Shown here piece by piece: positions 18,701 through 27,267 of a stretch of 64,000 nt of DNA (positions are counted from its first letter, which is position 1; every line of letters begins with the position of its first letter). This DNA is from Tellurirhabdus bombi. GTDB lineage: Bacteria > Bacteroidota > Bacteroidia > Cytophagales > Spirosomataceae. The notes under the pieces are model-generated. The model was not told the DNA's origin. It saw only the letters and a program-made list of their open reading frames with translations, and did no database searches. The stretch covers positions 1,872,001 to 1,936,000 of the forward strand of contig NZ_CP090557.1 in the NCBI RefSeq assembly GCF_021484805.1, in the 5' to 3' direction. The position numbers and the translations under genes were made by a program.

Positions 18701-18867
18701 TTTCCATCGGTTGTGGTCCCGTTGGTGGGCGTTCCTTTTTCGTAGATCGACACGCCGGGCAGGGTTTCTTTGGCGTCGGAAACCACGCCCTGAACGACTT
18801 TTTGGGCGTAGACGAAGCTACACGCAGCGGTCAGGATGAATGTGAGAGTGAATAATAGTTTCTTCAT
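15754..18867 (-). CDS. SusC/RagA-family TonB-linked outer-membrane transporter (pair 2)
   Basis: A 1037-residue protein with signal peptide (ending VYAQ), an N-terminal carboxypeptidase-regulatory-like domain (VVQGVVSD to about 90), a plug domain with NTLAGRLPGF, SILKDASTTAIYGVRGANG and VVVTTRRG, and a long beta-barrel ending in an aromatic-terminated strand (INLGISATF). It should import oligomeric nutrient across the outer membrane using TonB energy. It pairs with the susD 4 bases downstream and follows the first susD by 42 bases. Length is standard for the family. Confidence 0.96.
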   Translation of the reverse strand: MKKLLFTLTFILTAACSFVYAQKVVQGVVSDAKETLPGVSIYEKGTPTNGTTTDGNGRYSLTLKGTSGVLVFRSIGYKLAEAQIGGRSSINMTLESDEQGLNEVVVVGFGQQKKLTLTGAVSMVSGQDIRENPSASLQNTLAGRLPGFFSQQPSGRPGADGANFFIRGVSSYNGNNRPLIIVDDIEFSYDQFARLDPNEIESLSILKDASTTAIYGVRGANGVVVVTTRRGKEGPPQISVRMETSLSQPTKIPRYLNAYESASLYNQAQINDNSANPNPSFKPRFSEQDLELYRSGADPYGHPDVNWREVLFKRFSQQNRGNIDLSGGTQRVKYFVSAGFLYQNGMLKDYGNGQGVNSNYYHQRYNYRSNLDMNVTKGLDLRLDLYGNFAQVNNPQVGSPFGYNDLFYDYSSFLTLAPFAYPVYNPNGSLGYSTWIRNENPNYNVNNVVGRLQYYGYNRDNESNMNVIMSARQKLDFITPGLSIQGRLSYTSNYFYTRSMTRDQFPSFIYNSDNDTYEPRDPNVYRVRRFFLGYNGRSTSRVMNVQAILNYDRTFGKHHLTGLGLLNRNSNAAANSNVVYNFIPSNFKGYSARIGYEYNQKYLFQFNAAYNGSDRFVSDKRYGFFPAVSAGWNISEEPSFKRSAPYLDLLKIRASYGLVGNDALGNSFSYYYQQNYANGNGPVVADFGYSSNGYTGIVEGTLANNNVSWEKEKKLDIGLEFGLFNSAVTGSVGYFNNNRFDILTTRGTVSAVFGQGLPPVNLGRVNNRGIEIELGYQNRIGKDFSYNIKGNYSVAKNKILFQDEPQSQYDYQTYTGKSIGQIRVYEFIGYYKDQNDIDNSPKPSVMPQPGDLKYADLNNDGIINGYDMAVTGFPNLPNTNFGINLGARYKNLSFSVLFQGARNFNVRGVAESIRAFSSNLTEVHKNAWTPELGDNAQYPRLSLLGGVSDPSSFPSTFWFISGNYLRLKTAQINYDLPISITKRLGIPQLRVYANGSNLFTITSLSKLYEFDPEITSGTDRVGYPPQRLINLGISATF

Positions 18868-18909
18868 AATTTCTGCTTGAAACAGGGCGAAAAAATGGAT
18901 TTGAAAGGC

Positions 18910-20604
18910 TTACCAACCCTCATTCTGAATCAGATTCAGGTTTTTCGTTGTTTCCTCGTAGGGTAAAGGCATTTGATAGAGTTTTGGCTGAAACGAGATG
19001 GTGGTCACCTGCTGCCGGGTATAGGTGAAGGTGCCATTGGCATTTCTGATAATGCTGACGCCGAACAGAGGCGTGTTCAGGGCGGTCTCCGCGATTTTCC
19101 AGCGACGAACATCCCAGAAGCGATGCTCCTCAAAAGCCAGCTCAATCCGTCGCTCGTTCCGGATAAAATTCCGCAGCTCGGCCTGCGTAATACCCGATTT
19201 AATGCCGTACCGGTTATTTGTACCGGCCTTGATACCAGCGCGTTTCCGAATGTCGAGCAGAGGTTTTACGGCGTCTTCCGTACGGCCCAGTTCGTTCAGT
19301 GCTTCGGCATAATTGAGCAGAATCTCGGCATACCGGAAGAAAATGAAGTTATGGCTCTGGTTAGTATACGTTGTGTTATTGGAAAAATCGGCCATGAACT
19401 TGCGCAGGTAGTAGCCCGTCTTGGTCTGCACCACATTGCCACCGGGCCGGTCCCGTCCGCCTTCAAACGTTTCTACGGCCCGCTGCAACCAGCGTTTGCC
19501 ATTGTAAAAAACAGTAGCGTCCAGCCGTGGGTCGCGCCCGACATAAGGCGTTTGCGCATTGTACCCGGAAGCTGGATCGGAAATAGGCAGGCCGTTATCC
19601 ATCGGAAACGCCTCAACCAGGTTCTGGGTCGGACTCGTCAGCCCCTGGCTGGCCGTTGGGGTGCCGTAGCCAACGGGTGCGTTGTTGCTTTCGATGCTCG
19701 TATTGTTACCCGACTGTTTGGCCAGAATAACCTCCGTATTCTTCTTGGTAATGAAGATGTTGTTGAATGTGGGCTGTAGCGCGTAGTAGTTCAGCTTGAT
19801 AAGCTCGTCGGCAGCGTCCAGGGCTTTTTGCCAGCGGGAAGGGTCAGCCGTGGGATAACCGCTGAGCGCTTTCTTCGACGCATCGGTGCTGATGCCACCG
19901 CCGTTAAACAAGGGACTAGCTGCGTAAAGTAAAGTTCTGCCTTTGAGCGCAATAGCTGCCCCGCGCGGAATCCGGCCCCATTCGCCGTCCGAAATTGGCT
20001 CTTTCCGCAGGTTATCTTTGATGGCGTCGCACTCAGCCACAATGTAGTTAACGCACTCCTCGAACGTATTCCGTGGCACCGACAGGTCATCGTCAATCGT
20101 AAAAATCCGGTCGCCAATCAGCGGAACGCCGCCGTACCGTTTCACCAGCTCAAAATAAAGCAGGGCGCGGATAAACCGGGCTTCCATTTTCCAGGTCGTG
20201 ATGCTTTGCGGCGTGGCAGGTACTTTTTCGATATTAGCCAGGAAAATATTGGCCCGACGAATACCGGCGTAACTGTTCCCCCAGTACGGGTCTGGATTGT
20301 TCAGGACGTTGATAAACCCGTTGGTATAATAGCTGACAACCCGGTTGTTCCGGGACGGCATGGCGTCGTCGGTAGCCGCGTCGAGGAAATCGCCGGGATT
20401 GGAGCCGATCCGGTTAAATCCGTTTGGAACAAAGTTGTACAGATCGTTGAGGAAAAAGATCGCTACAGTCGCATTTCTATCCATTTCGTCCCATACCAGA
20501 TCGTCCTTAATCCAGTCTCTGGGTTCGGTTTCTATCCGAGTACAGGCCGACCAGGCAAGCGATAAAATCAAGGCCATCAGGCCCGTACGTATCGTTGTGT
20601 ACAT
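18910..20604 (-). CDS. SusD/RagB-family outer-membrane lipoprotein (pair 1)
   Basis: A 564-residue lipoprotein (LAWSACTRI, Cys21). Family hallmarks are EARFIRALLYFELVKRYGGVPLI, ALKGRTLLYAASPLFNGGG, LVEAFPMDNG, FFRYAEILLNYAEALNELG and NERRIELAFEEHRFWDVRRWK. It is similar in layout to the second SusD in the window, so the two pairs probably share an origin, but the sequences are well diverged, suggesting different ligands. It follows its susC by 20 bases and is followed after 42 bases by the next susC, so all four are likely on one transcript. Confidence 0.96.
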   Translation of the reverse strand: MYTTIRTGLMALILSLAWSACTRIETEPRDWIKDDLVWDEMDRNATVAIFFLNDLYNFVPNGFNRIGSNPGDFLDAATDDAMPSRNNRVVSYYTNGFINVLNNPDPYWGNSYAGIRRANIFLANIEKVPATPQSITTWKMEARFIRALLYFELVKRYGGVPLIGDRIFTIDDDLSVPRNTFEECVNYIVAECDAIKDNLRKEPISDGEWGRIPRGAAIALKGRTLLYAASPLFNGGGISTDASKKALSGYPTADPSRWQKALDAADELIKLNYYALQPTFNNIFITKKNTEVILAKQSGNNTSIESNNAPVGYGTPTASQGLTSPTQNLVEAFPMDNGLPISDPASGYNAQTPYVGRDPRLDATVFYNGKRWLQRAVETFEGGRDRPGGNVVQTKTGYYLRKFMADFSNNTTYTNQSHNFIFFRYAEILLNYAEALNELGRTEDAVKPLLDIRKRAGIKAGTNNRYGIKSGITQAELRNFIRNERRIELAFEEHRFWDVRRWKIAETALNTPLFGVSIIRNANGTFTYTRQQVTTISFQPKLYQMPLPYEETTKNLNLIQNEGW

Positions 20605-20624
20605 AGTTTAAGAGGTAGGGTAGG

Positions 20625-23600
20625 TTAAAGTTTCAGATTGACGCCGAAGTTGAACAGCCGTTGGATTGGGTACGCGCCGTTATACGCTTCCGGGTCGATT
20701 CGCTTTTCTTGGTTAAACGTCAGCAGGTTGGTGCCGCTAGCAAATAGCCGAACGGACTGAAGCCGTACCCGGTTGATAACCCGCACCGGAATTGTATAGC
20801 CCAATTCCAGGTTTTTAACCCGCAGGTAATCGCCCGAGCGCGCCCAGAATGAGGACATTTCCATGTTGTTGACGTTGTTGCCAACGTTCAGTCGTGGATA
20901 CGAAGCCGTGGTGTTCGTCGGTGTCCAGCGGTCTAGGTGCTGCTCAAAAGCAGGGCCAAAGCCGTTGTTCTGGAAAGCCCATTCGCTATTGCCCTGGAGG
21001 TAGATGTTTTGGTTAAGAGCGCCTTGCAGCAGTACCGAAAGGTCAAACGAATGCCAGCGCAGACCCATATTCAGGCCGAACGGAATCAGCGGTTTCTGGT
21101 TGCCAATTGGTGCTTCGTCGAACTGATTAATGATGCCGTCGCCGTTGAGATCCCGGTATTTGATATCGCCGGGTTGGGGCGTATAACCAATGATGGTAGC
21201 GCTCCGCCCAATTTCGTCCGCCGACTGGAAAAGCCCCTCGGCAACATAGCCAAAACGCTGGTTAACCATCTGGCCGGTGCGCGTCATCCAGGGGTACATC
21301 CGAAATACTTCGTCGGAGTAAAGCACTTTAGAATCCTGAATTCCAACATTGGCCGCTACGAAATAACTAAAGCCCGGTTTATCCTGCTGCCAGCTCAACT
21401 GGAAGTCCCAGCCCATGTACCGGTTCTGACCGATGTTTTCGCTCGGATAGGTGTTGCCCAGAATGGTCGTATTCCGACCGCGTTGCATCAACAGATCGTA
21501 ATACTTCATGTTGTAGTATTCCAGCGTAAAGCCTAGACGATTGTTCAAAACGGCACCCTGAAGGCCCAGATTAAGTTTATTCGCTTTTTCCCACGTCAGG
21601 TTTCGGTTAGCGATGGGCTGTTCAGTAATGGCTGTGTTGGAGCCTGCACCCGTTCCGAAAAAGACGCTGGGGCTGTCAAAGTAGCGCTGGATATACGTGA
21701 AATAACCCGGATTGTCGTTCCCCGTTTTACCCACTGATCCGAACAATTTAAGGTAAGAAAGCCAAGAATAGGACTTCAGAAAATCTTCGCGGGAAATATT
21801 CCAGGCCAGTCCCAGCGCAGGGAAAACACCGTATTTAGTCCGGCCACCTTCGGGATAGCGGTTGGACCCATTGATGCCGACCGCTGCTTCCACGACGTAT
21901 TTTTCCTGGTAGTTGTAAGACGCGCGCCCGGATGCGCCGGTGATGGTATAGGGGAGATCGGAATCAGCAACGGTATTATCGCGGTTGCCGAGAACAATCG
22001 CGTTGAAACCGTGCGCCCCGATGGTACGGTCGTAGCCCAGGGCTAGCTCCATGTAGTCGGCCCGCGATTGATAGACAATGCCGTTGCCGTTGGCCTGATC
22101 GCCGTTCGTGCCAAATTGCTGATAAGTTTCCTGGCCAGTTGCCGATAGATTACGCTGAAAAACGGCGAAGCTTTTGTTCCGGTTGATGTTCTCCGAAAGT
22201 GTTGCGTAATAGGAGCCGGTGGCTCTAACCCACAATCCGGGCGTCAGTTCATCCAGGGTGCGTTTCAGGTAGAAATCGGCGAGCATGTCCCGCTTGTAGT
22301 TCTGGCGGTAGCCCGACCCAATGGTTTGCGCCCAGATGTTGTTCTGAAACTGCTGACTGCCCCCAAAGCTGCCGTTGGGGTTGTAAACCGGGTAGGCGTT
22401 GCTCGGCGTATTGAGCAGGGAGGCCAGAATGGAACCGGTTCCCGCAGCCGCTCCGGCGTCGTTGGCGCTCAGGATACGGCCCAGCAGGTGAATTCCGCCC
22501 GACAGCTTCGAATTAAGCTGAAGGTCAACGTTCGACCGGATGGTATAACTTTTGAAATCGTTGTTGGTATTGTATTTATTGATGTTGCTTTCGCGCAGTA
22601 AACCCGTTTGGTTAATGTGCTCAACAGCAACGAAATACTTGGAAAAGTTATTTCCACCGCTCGCGCTGAAGGTATACCGGTCGAAGCGGGAAGAAGGTTT
22701 CAAAACCTGCTTGCGCCAATCCACATCCGGGTAGCGATACGGATCTGAGCCACTTTGATACCCTTGCAAATCTGTTTCCGAATAAACTGGAGGAAGGCCG
22801 TCGTTTACCAGCGCTTCGTTGTAAAGTCTGGCGTAGTTGTATGAATTAAGCGCCTTAGGCTGTCTCAGCGGTTGCTGGATGGCACTTTGAGCCGTAAACG
22901 AAATGCGAGGCTGACTGGGTGATCCTTTACGCGTTGTCACCAGGAGAACGCCGTTGGACGACCGTACACCCAGCATGGCTGTAGAGACTGCATCTTTCAG
23001 GATGGTTACCGACTCAATTTCTTCCAAATCAAAAACCGTTAGGTTCCGGGGAATACCGTCGATAATGACCAACGGGGCCTGGCCACGCAGAAATGTAGTT
23101 GGGCCATCGACGCCGGGCTGTCCGGAGGCCTGCGTTGTGAAAAAGCCCGCCAATCGACCGGGTAAGGCGTTGACAAACGAGGCAACGGGCATTTTTTTGA
23201 GGTCGTTATTATAAACCGCCTGCGTAGACGCCGCCGTCAAATCGCTCCGAACGGAGGTATTGTTTAGGAGGCGAACCGGTTTCAGCCGGACAATAGAGGG
23301 GTGTTTGCTGCTCAACACGACCACCGGGCGCTCTTGATTGGAGGCGATATAATCCTGAAGCTTCGAGCCGAAGGCACTCAACTGAACAACATCGCCTTTG
23401 CTGGTAGCCAGCGTAAGTAGTCCCGAAGCGTCCGAAACGGCCTCTTTGGAGGTGGTTAGGTTAACGGCCTTAACGCCTGCTATGGGCTCTTCGTTTTCAT
23501 CAAGCAGCAGGATTTGAGGCTTACTCGTTTCCGTGGCTTCCTGTTGCTGGGTCGACTGGGCAGAAATAGACACCACAGCGGCCGGACTGAGTAAGCCGAC

Positions 23601-23651
23601 AATACCCAGAAGAAAACCCTGAAAAATTTTCTTTGGTAATGATTCGTTCAT
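20625..23651 (-). CDS. SusC/RagA-family TonB-linked outer-membrane transporter (pair 1)
   Basis: A 1008-residue protein. Signal peptide (to about 32), an N-terminal carboxypeptidase-regulatory-like domain (about 45-115), plug with NALPGRLAGF, TFLRGQAPLVIIDGIPR, ESVTILKDAVSTAMLGVRSSNG, then a barrel ending INFGV-like (RLFNFGVNLKL). The plug has the short insert form and lacks the usual longer GYG motif region. It stands between the sugar dehydrogenase gene (93 bases upstream, with a hairpin) and its susD. It probably imports the substrate or product family of that dehydrogenase; that link is inferred from position. Confidence 0.95.
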   Translation of the reverse strand: MNESLPKKIFQGFLLGIVGLLSPAAVVSISAQSTQQQEATETSKPQILLLDENEEPIAGVKAVNLTTSKEAVSDASGLLTLATSKGDVVQLSAFGSKLQDYIASNQERPVVVLSSKHPSIVRLKPVRLLNNTSVRSDLTAASTQAVYNNDLKKMPVASFVNALPGRLAGFFTTQASGQPGVDGPTTFLRGQAPLVIIDGIPRNLTVFDLEEIESVTILKDAVSTAMLGVRSSNGVLLVTTRKGSPSQPRISFTAQSAIQQPLRQPKALNSYNYARLYNEALVNDGLPPVYSETDLQGYQSGSDPYRYPDVDWRKQVLKPSSRFDRYTFSASGGNNFSKYFVAVEHINQTGLLRESNINKYNTNNDFKSYTIRSNVDLQLNSKLSGGIHLLGRILSANDAGAAAGTGSILASLLNTPSNAYPVYNPNGSFGGSQQFQNNIWAQTIGSGYRQNYKRDMLADFYLKRTLDELTPGLWVRATGSYYATLSENINRNKSFAVFQRNLSATGQETYQQFGTNGDQANGNGIVYQSRADYMELALGYDRTIGAHGFNAIVLGNRDNTVADSDLPYTITGASGRASYNYQEKYVVEAAVGINGSNRYPEGGRTKYGVFPALGLAWNISREDFLKSYSWLSYLKLFGSVGKTGNDNPGYFTYIQRYFDSPSVFFGTGAGSNTAITEQPIANRNLTWEKANKLNLGLQGAVLNNRLGFTLEYYNMKYYDLLMQRGRNTTILGNTYPSENIGQNRYMGWDFQLSWQQDKPGFSYFVAANVGIQDSKVLYSDEVFRMYPWMTRTGQMVNQRFGYVAEGLFQSADEIGRSATIIGYTPQPGDIKYRDLNGDGIINQFDEAPIGNQKPLIPFGLNMGLRWHSFDLSVLLQGALNQNIYLQGNSEWAFQNNGFGPAFEQHLDRWTPTNTTASYPRLNVGNNVNNMEMSSFWARSGDYLRVKNLELGYTIPVRVINRVRLQSVRLFASGTNLLTFNQEKRIDPEAYNGAYPIQRLFNFGVNLKL

Positions 23652-23695
23652 AATAAATTGAGTTAAGGGTCAACGATTTATTCAAGGGAAAGAGA

Positions 23696-23737
23696 GGCTC
23701 CATGCCCAGTCTGGCAAAAACAGACGAGAATGGAGCC
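23696..23737 (-). other. Intercistronic hairpin between dehydrogenase and susC
   Basis: Outer arms GGCTCCAT (23696-23703) and ATGGAGCC (23730-23737) enclose inner arms GTCTG (23709-23713) and CAGAC (23721-23725). No U-run follows on the minus strand. It may stabilise mRNA ends or partly terminate, so setting different levels of dehydrogenase and susC. Confidence 0.5.
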
Positions 23738-23744
23738 GTCGAAA

Positions 23745-26489
23745 TTATTTTCCGGTCTGACGAGTACCAGTCGCACTGGCAGCAGTCTCTTTGCGATGGA
23801 ACTGAACCCATTCGAGCGAAAACAGGTGCTCGTTCGGTTTTTCAGGCTTGACAAATACAAAATAGAGGTCATGTTTGCCGCCCGGATCTTGAATAGGGGC
23901 CGTCTGTTCCTGGTACGTGTTCCAGTCGCCGGTGGCCTTGTAAGGCAGGGTGCTAATTACCGGTCCCTGTGGCGAATCCAAGTGCACTTCGAGGGCGGCA
24001 TCGCGGTCTTTTGATGAATAGCGGTAAGTCAGCTGATCGATGTTTTTCAGATCAATCTGTTTGAGCACGAAGTAAGATTGCGCGTGGATGTTACCCAGTC
24101 GTTTACCTTGCTTGGTGATGTTATGCAGGCCGTCAACATCGCTGCCCTGCACGCGGGCTGGACGCAGAATCAGTACATCACTTTTGGTCAATGGGGTAAT
24201 GGCCCCGCCTTTGTCGGTGTAGGAGGCCGTCAGTACGTAGCGGCCCACCTGCTCTTTTCCTACGTGCTCTTTCAGCGCCGCAATTCCCTGCTGGGGCAGG
24301 CGATTTTCGGTAGGCTGATCGGCCAGCGAGAGCACATATTTGATCATTTCCGTGGCATCCTCACGCGAAAGCTGCGGGTGGGCGCTCATGGAGTGTTCGC
24401 CCCAAACGCCACCGCCACCGATGATTACTTTGTTGGCGAGTTTGGCCAGCGCCGTTTTATCGTCCCGGTAACGCTTGGCCACCTCGGTAAACGAAGGCCC
24501 AACCGACGGAGCTGCAACCTGGTGGCAGGCTTTGCAATCCGAACTGGCAATCAGCGATTTACCCAAGTTGAACGAAGCGGAAAGCTGCTGGTGACCCATT
24601 TGCGGGCCGTTATCGGCCAGTTTGGGAATGTAGTTCAGCGCCACTTTAACCGCTTTCGGGTTAATCACCTTGTCTTCGTTGTCTTTAACGCTAACGGCGT
24701 ATTTCAGCGACCCGGATTCAGCCGCGAAAAAGGAGCTGTTGTTGGGCGTTTTAATCGCCACTTGCGGCATCGTATTGCCAACCCGAACGGTTACAAAGCT
24801 TGATGCTGATTTGCCATCCGGATCGATGACCTTCAGCGAGACTTTATAAACGCCATTTTTACGGAACGTATACGTTGGATTCGCTTCTGTCGAGCCAACC
24901 TTTCCACCTTCAAAACGCCACTCGTAGCGGAGTTTATCCGTTTTGTCGAAGTCATAGCTAGTATTGGTGAAGGCAACTTTCAAGGGAGCCAGACCAATCG
25001 TATCCTTGGCCGACAACTGAGCAATAGGCGCGCGGTTACCATCGTTGAACTCGATCTTCACCAGTCGGGCATCTTCGTTGTCAATGCCATACACAGAACC
25101 GTATTCAAGCATGTAGATCGCCCCATCAGGACCAATTTCCATGTCGGTCGGACGGCGGAAATCACCCTGCGTAGGCATGAAGCGCTCCATGTAGCTGAAA
25201 TTCTGATTTTCGTCCAGCCGCACCGCAAAGACCCAGTTCCGCATCCAGTCATAGACGAACAATGCCTTGTCGTAGTAAGCAGGCAGTTTCACCGACGATT
25301 TCAGATTGGGGTCAAAATGGTACATCGGGCCACCCATTGCGCAACGCCCACCAACGCCCAGTTGCGGAAACTCCGCAGACTGGTTGTATGGATACCAGAT
25401 CATGGCTTTTTCGGCAGGAGGGAGGTTTTTGATACCCGTGTTGTTCGGTGAGTTATTAACGGGGGCTTTTGCATCGAAAAGCTCACCGATGGCTTTGCTG
25501 GCGAAATTGTACTGGTGATACGGCTTGTTGTCGCCGACAAAATAAGGCCAACCAAAATTTCCGGCTTTTCGGGCCTGGTTGAACTCATCATATCCGCGTG
25601 GTCCCTGCGGACCGTCGGTTCCAGAATCGGGTCCTACTTCGCCCCAATAGACATACGATGTAACCGGATCGACGGAAATGCGGTACGGGTTCCGGCATCC
25701 CATCACGTAAATTTCCGGGCGAGTGCCAGCGGTGCCTTTCGGGAAAAGATTGCCCTCCGGAATGGTATACGAGCCATCGGCTTCGGGATGTATGCGCAGA
25801 ATTTTACCCCGCAGATCGTTCGGATTTCCGGCTGACCGCTGTGCATCGAAAGTAATTCGGCCCTCGCGACTGTCGAGCGGCGCGAAGCCCTTCGACTCGA
25901 AAGGAACGGTATTATCCCCCGAAGAAATAAATAGATTGCCGTGTTTGTCCCAGGCCAGGGACCCGCCGGTGTGTGCACTGACTTCCAGATCGATGGGGAA
26001 TTCGATGATGGGTTTTTCGGAAGCTGCATCCAGCGTACCGTCGCTGTTCATTTTGAAGCGGGCGATTCGCTGGCGAGTGTGTTCGCCATCCTGGATGGTA
26101 TAGAAGAAATAGAGGAACTGATTCTGGCTAAAATTTGGGTCGATGGTCATGCCGAGCAGACCGTTCAGGTATTTATCAACTGCTTTAGCCGGGAAGTCAT
26201 ACAGCAGTTTGGTCTTCTTCTGAACCGGATCGTACATGTAGAATTTCCCCGCTCGTTCGGTGAAAAATACCCGGCCATCGGGAGCTATGGCTAGCTCCAT
26301 TGGTTCGTTGAGGTCGTTGGCCAGCACCGTCTTGGTAAACCGGTTTTCTTCCGGTCTGTTAGTTGTATCTGCCCGGTTGTAAGCGGTTACCGCCAAAGGT
26401 CGGCGTGAGCTAAACTCACTGGCTGGTAGAACGCCAATTCCGAGCAGAGCACCCAGAAAAGAGGCATACTTAGAAAACGATAAGAGCAT
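23745..26489 (-). CDS. Sugar dehydrogenase fusion: GSDH propeller, PKD, cytochrome c, carbohydrate-binding-like domain
   Basis: A 914-residue exported protein. Residues about 50-480 form a glucose/sorbosone-dehydrogenase beta-propeller (PMELAIAPDGRVFFTER, SAHTGGSLAWD, EIYVMGCRNPYR, RRPTDMEIGPDGAIYMLEYG). A PKD domain follows (about 490-570), then a class I cytochrome c with heme motif CKACH (652-656) and probable axial Met701. A beta-rich end (about 790-900) resembles CBM6-type binding domains. It probably oxidises a sugar, possibly with PQQ, and passes electrons to its own heme. It leads the locus with two susCD pairs, 93 bases ahead of the first susC. Confidence 0.88.
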   Translation of the reverse strand: MLLSFSKYASFLGALLGIGVLPASEFSSRRPLAVTAYNRADTTNRPEENRFTKTVLANDLNEPMELAIAPDGRVFFTERAGKFYMYDPVQKKTKLLYDFPAKAVDKYLNGLLGMTIDPNFSQNQFLYFFYTIQDGEHTRQRIARFKMNSDGTLDAASEKPIIEFPIDLEVSAHTGGSLAWDKHGNLFISSGDNTVPFESKGFAPLDSREGRITFDAQRSAGNPNDLRGKILRIHPEADGSYTIPEGNLFPKGTAGTRPEIYVMGCRNPYRISVDPVTSYVYWGEVGPDSGTDGPQGPRGYDEFNQARKAGNFGWPYFVGDNKPYHQYNFASKAIGELFDAKAPVNNSPNNTGIKNLPPAEKAMIWYPYNQSAEFPQLGVGGRCAMGGPMYHFDPNLKSSVKLPAYYDKALFVYDWMRNWVFAVRLDENQNFSYMERFMPTQGDFRRPTDMEIGPDGAIYMLEYGSVYGIDNEDARLVKIEFNDGNRAPIAQLSAKDTIGLAPLKVAFTNTSYDFDKTDKLRYEWRFEGGKVGSTEANPTYTFRKNGVYKVSLKVIDPDGKSASSFVTVRVGNTMPQVAIKTPNNSSFFAAESGSLKYAVSVKDNEDKVINPKAVKVALNYIPKLADNGPQMGHQQLSASFNLGKSLIASSDCKACHQVAAPSVGPSFTEVAKRYRDDKTALAKLANKVIIGGGGVWGEHSMSAHPQLSREDATEMIKYVLSLADQPTENRLPQQGIAALKEHVGKEQVGRYVLTASYTDKGGAITPLTKSDVLILRPARVQGSDVDGLHNITKQGKRLGNIHAQSYFVLKQIDLKNIDQLTYRYSSKDRDAALEVHLDSPQGPVISTLPYKATGDWNTYQEQTAPIQDPGGKHDLYFVFVKPEKPNEHLFSLEWVQFHRKETAASATGTRQTGK

Positions 26490-26523
26490 AGAAGTTAGGC
26501 AATAAGCATCAACGTTTAGGAAA

Positions 26524-26553
26524 GAAACTACTGGTTAGTAAGCCAGCAGTTTC
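26524..26553 (-). other. Leader hairpin of the sugar dehydrogenase mRNA
   Basis: Arms GAAACT-A-CTGG (26524-26534) and CCAG-C-AGTTTC (26543-26553) pair with one mismatch around an 8-base loop. It lies 35 bases before the start codon, between the candidate promoter and the gene, so it would form in the 5' untranslated RNA. Confidence 0.45.
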
Positions 26554-26603
26554 TCCGAAATTGGTTATTAAAGAATCATTCAAATATTGTGATTGTAAAG
26601 ATT

Positions 26604-26676
26604 ATTATTCGAATAATGCAAATGTAAAGAACAAGGGTTCGTCATATAGGGGGTTTTTTCGTCAAATAAAGGGGGG
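26604..26676 (-). promoter_or_regulatory. Candidate promoter and operators of the dehydrogenase-susCD locus
   Basis: On the minus strand TACATTTG (26619-26626) fits the -7 element TAnnTTTG, but no TTG lies at -33. Instead two direct repeats, written on the plus strand as TTCGTCATATAGGGGG (26638-26653) and TTCGTCAAATAAAGGGGGG (26658-26676), start 20 bases apart and cover the -33 to -60 area. A perfect palindrome ATTATTCGAATAAT (26604-26617) overlaps the expected transcription start. The arrangement suggests an activator-dependent promoter with a second control site at the start. Confidence 0.45.
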
Positions 26677-27217
26677 CTTTTCATTATTTTGCTTTGTAAA
26701 AGCTCCCTTTTTACCAGTCAGAGAAAGGAATAGGAGAGAAAGCCGTAAAAAGCTGTAATTCTTAGGAGGCAATGATTAGCTCAGTTTAGGAATAAATGAA
26801 TAATTCCAGGTTGTAATTGAGCTAATTTGATATGATTTGCAGGGAGCTTAAGCTAATTATAGAAGAGGGCCGCTTACTAATAATGTATAAAACAGAGGAA
26901 ATAGGTTGTGTTTAATCTAGAAAAAGACGCTGAATTAGTTGTTTGTTTTGCCTAATGCGATTTTTTAAATGTATGATTTAAATGGCATGCGTCCGTGTAT
27001 TGGATAACCTGCTTTGGAATCGTGCTGTACTGACTTTGCTTAAAATAAATGCGGATAAATATCGCTTTGAATACGTTACTTAGTGAGGATTTGTCGTACA
27101 GCGAAAGCCTGGCTATAAACTAGTTTTGGTGTGGGTTGGTCCAACTAGTACAAACAAAGTATCAACCGGATGCCTGGCAGACGATCAAAAAGGAAACGAG
27201 CAGGAGCCACTATGCAT

Positions 27218-27245
27218 CAAAGCCACCAGGGCTCTGGCAGCTTTG
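27218..27245 (-). terminator. 3' hairpin after the DUF4097 operon
   Basis: CAAAGC (27218-27223) pairs with GCTTTG (27240-27245), and CCAG (27226-27229) with CTGG (27234-27237), across a 2x2 internal loop. It lies 22 bases beyond the stop codon. No U-run follows, so it may be a weak terminator or an mRNA-end stabiliser. Confidence 0.4.
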
Positions 27246-27267
27246 AAAGCGTTTCGCGAAGAAGAGA

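Larger units (their letters stand above)
26490..27267. other. Long AT-rich intergenic region with regulatory structure
   Basis: No convincing gene lies in these 778 bases. The left third holds the leader and promoter of the sugar dehydrogenase locus. An inverted pair ATTAGCTCA (26775-26783) and TGAGCTAAT (26818-26826) and a palindrome AGCTTAAGCT (26845-26854) form a cluster of AGCTAAT-type sites. Nothing was recognised from about 26,880 to 27,200. The last 60 bases hold the 3' hairpin of the DUF4097 operon. Confidence 0.6.

Noticed and set aside
26561-26758. 65-codon frame in the intergenic region upstream of the sugar dehydrogenase
   Set aside because: AT-rich, covers the candidate promoter, repeats and palindrome, and has no protein-like pattern.
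27120-27245. Possible gene remnant downstream of the DUF4097 operon
   Set aside because: Short open stretches in more than one frame gave no recognisable transposase or other family; the local GC rise is explained by the 3' hairpin.
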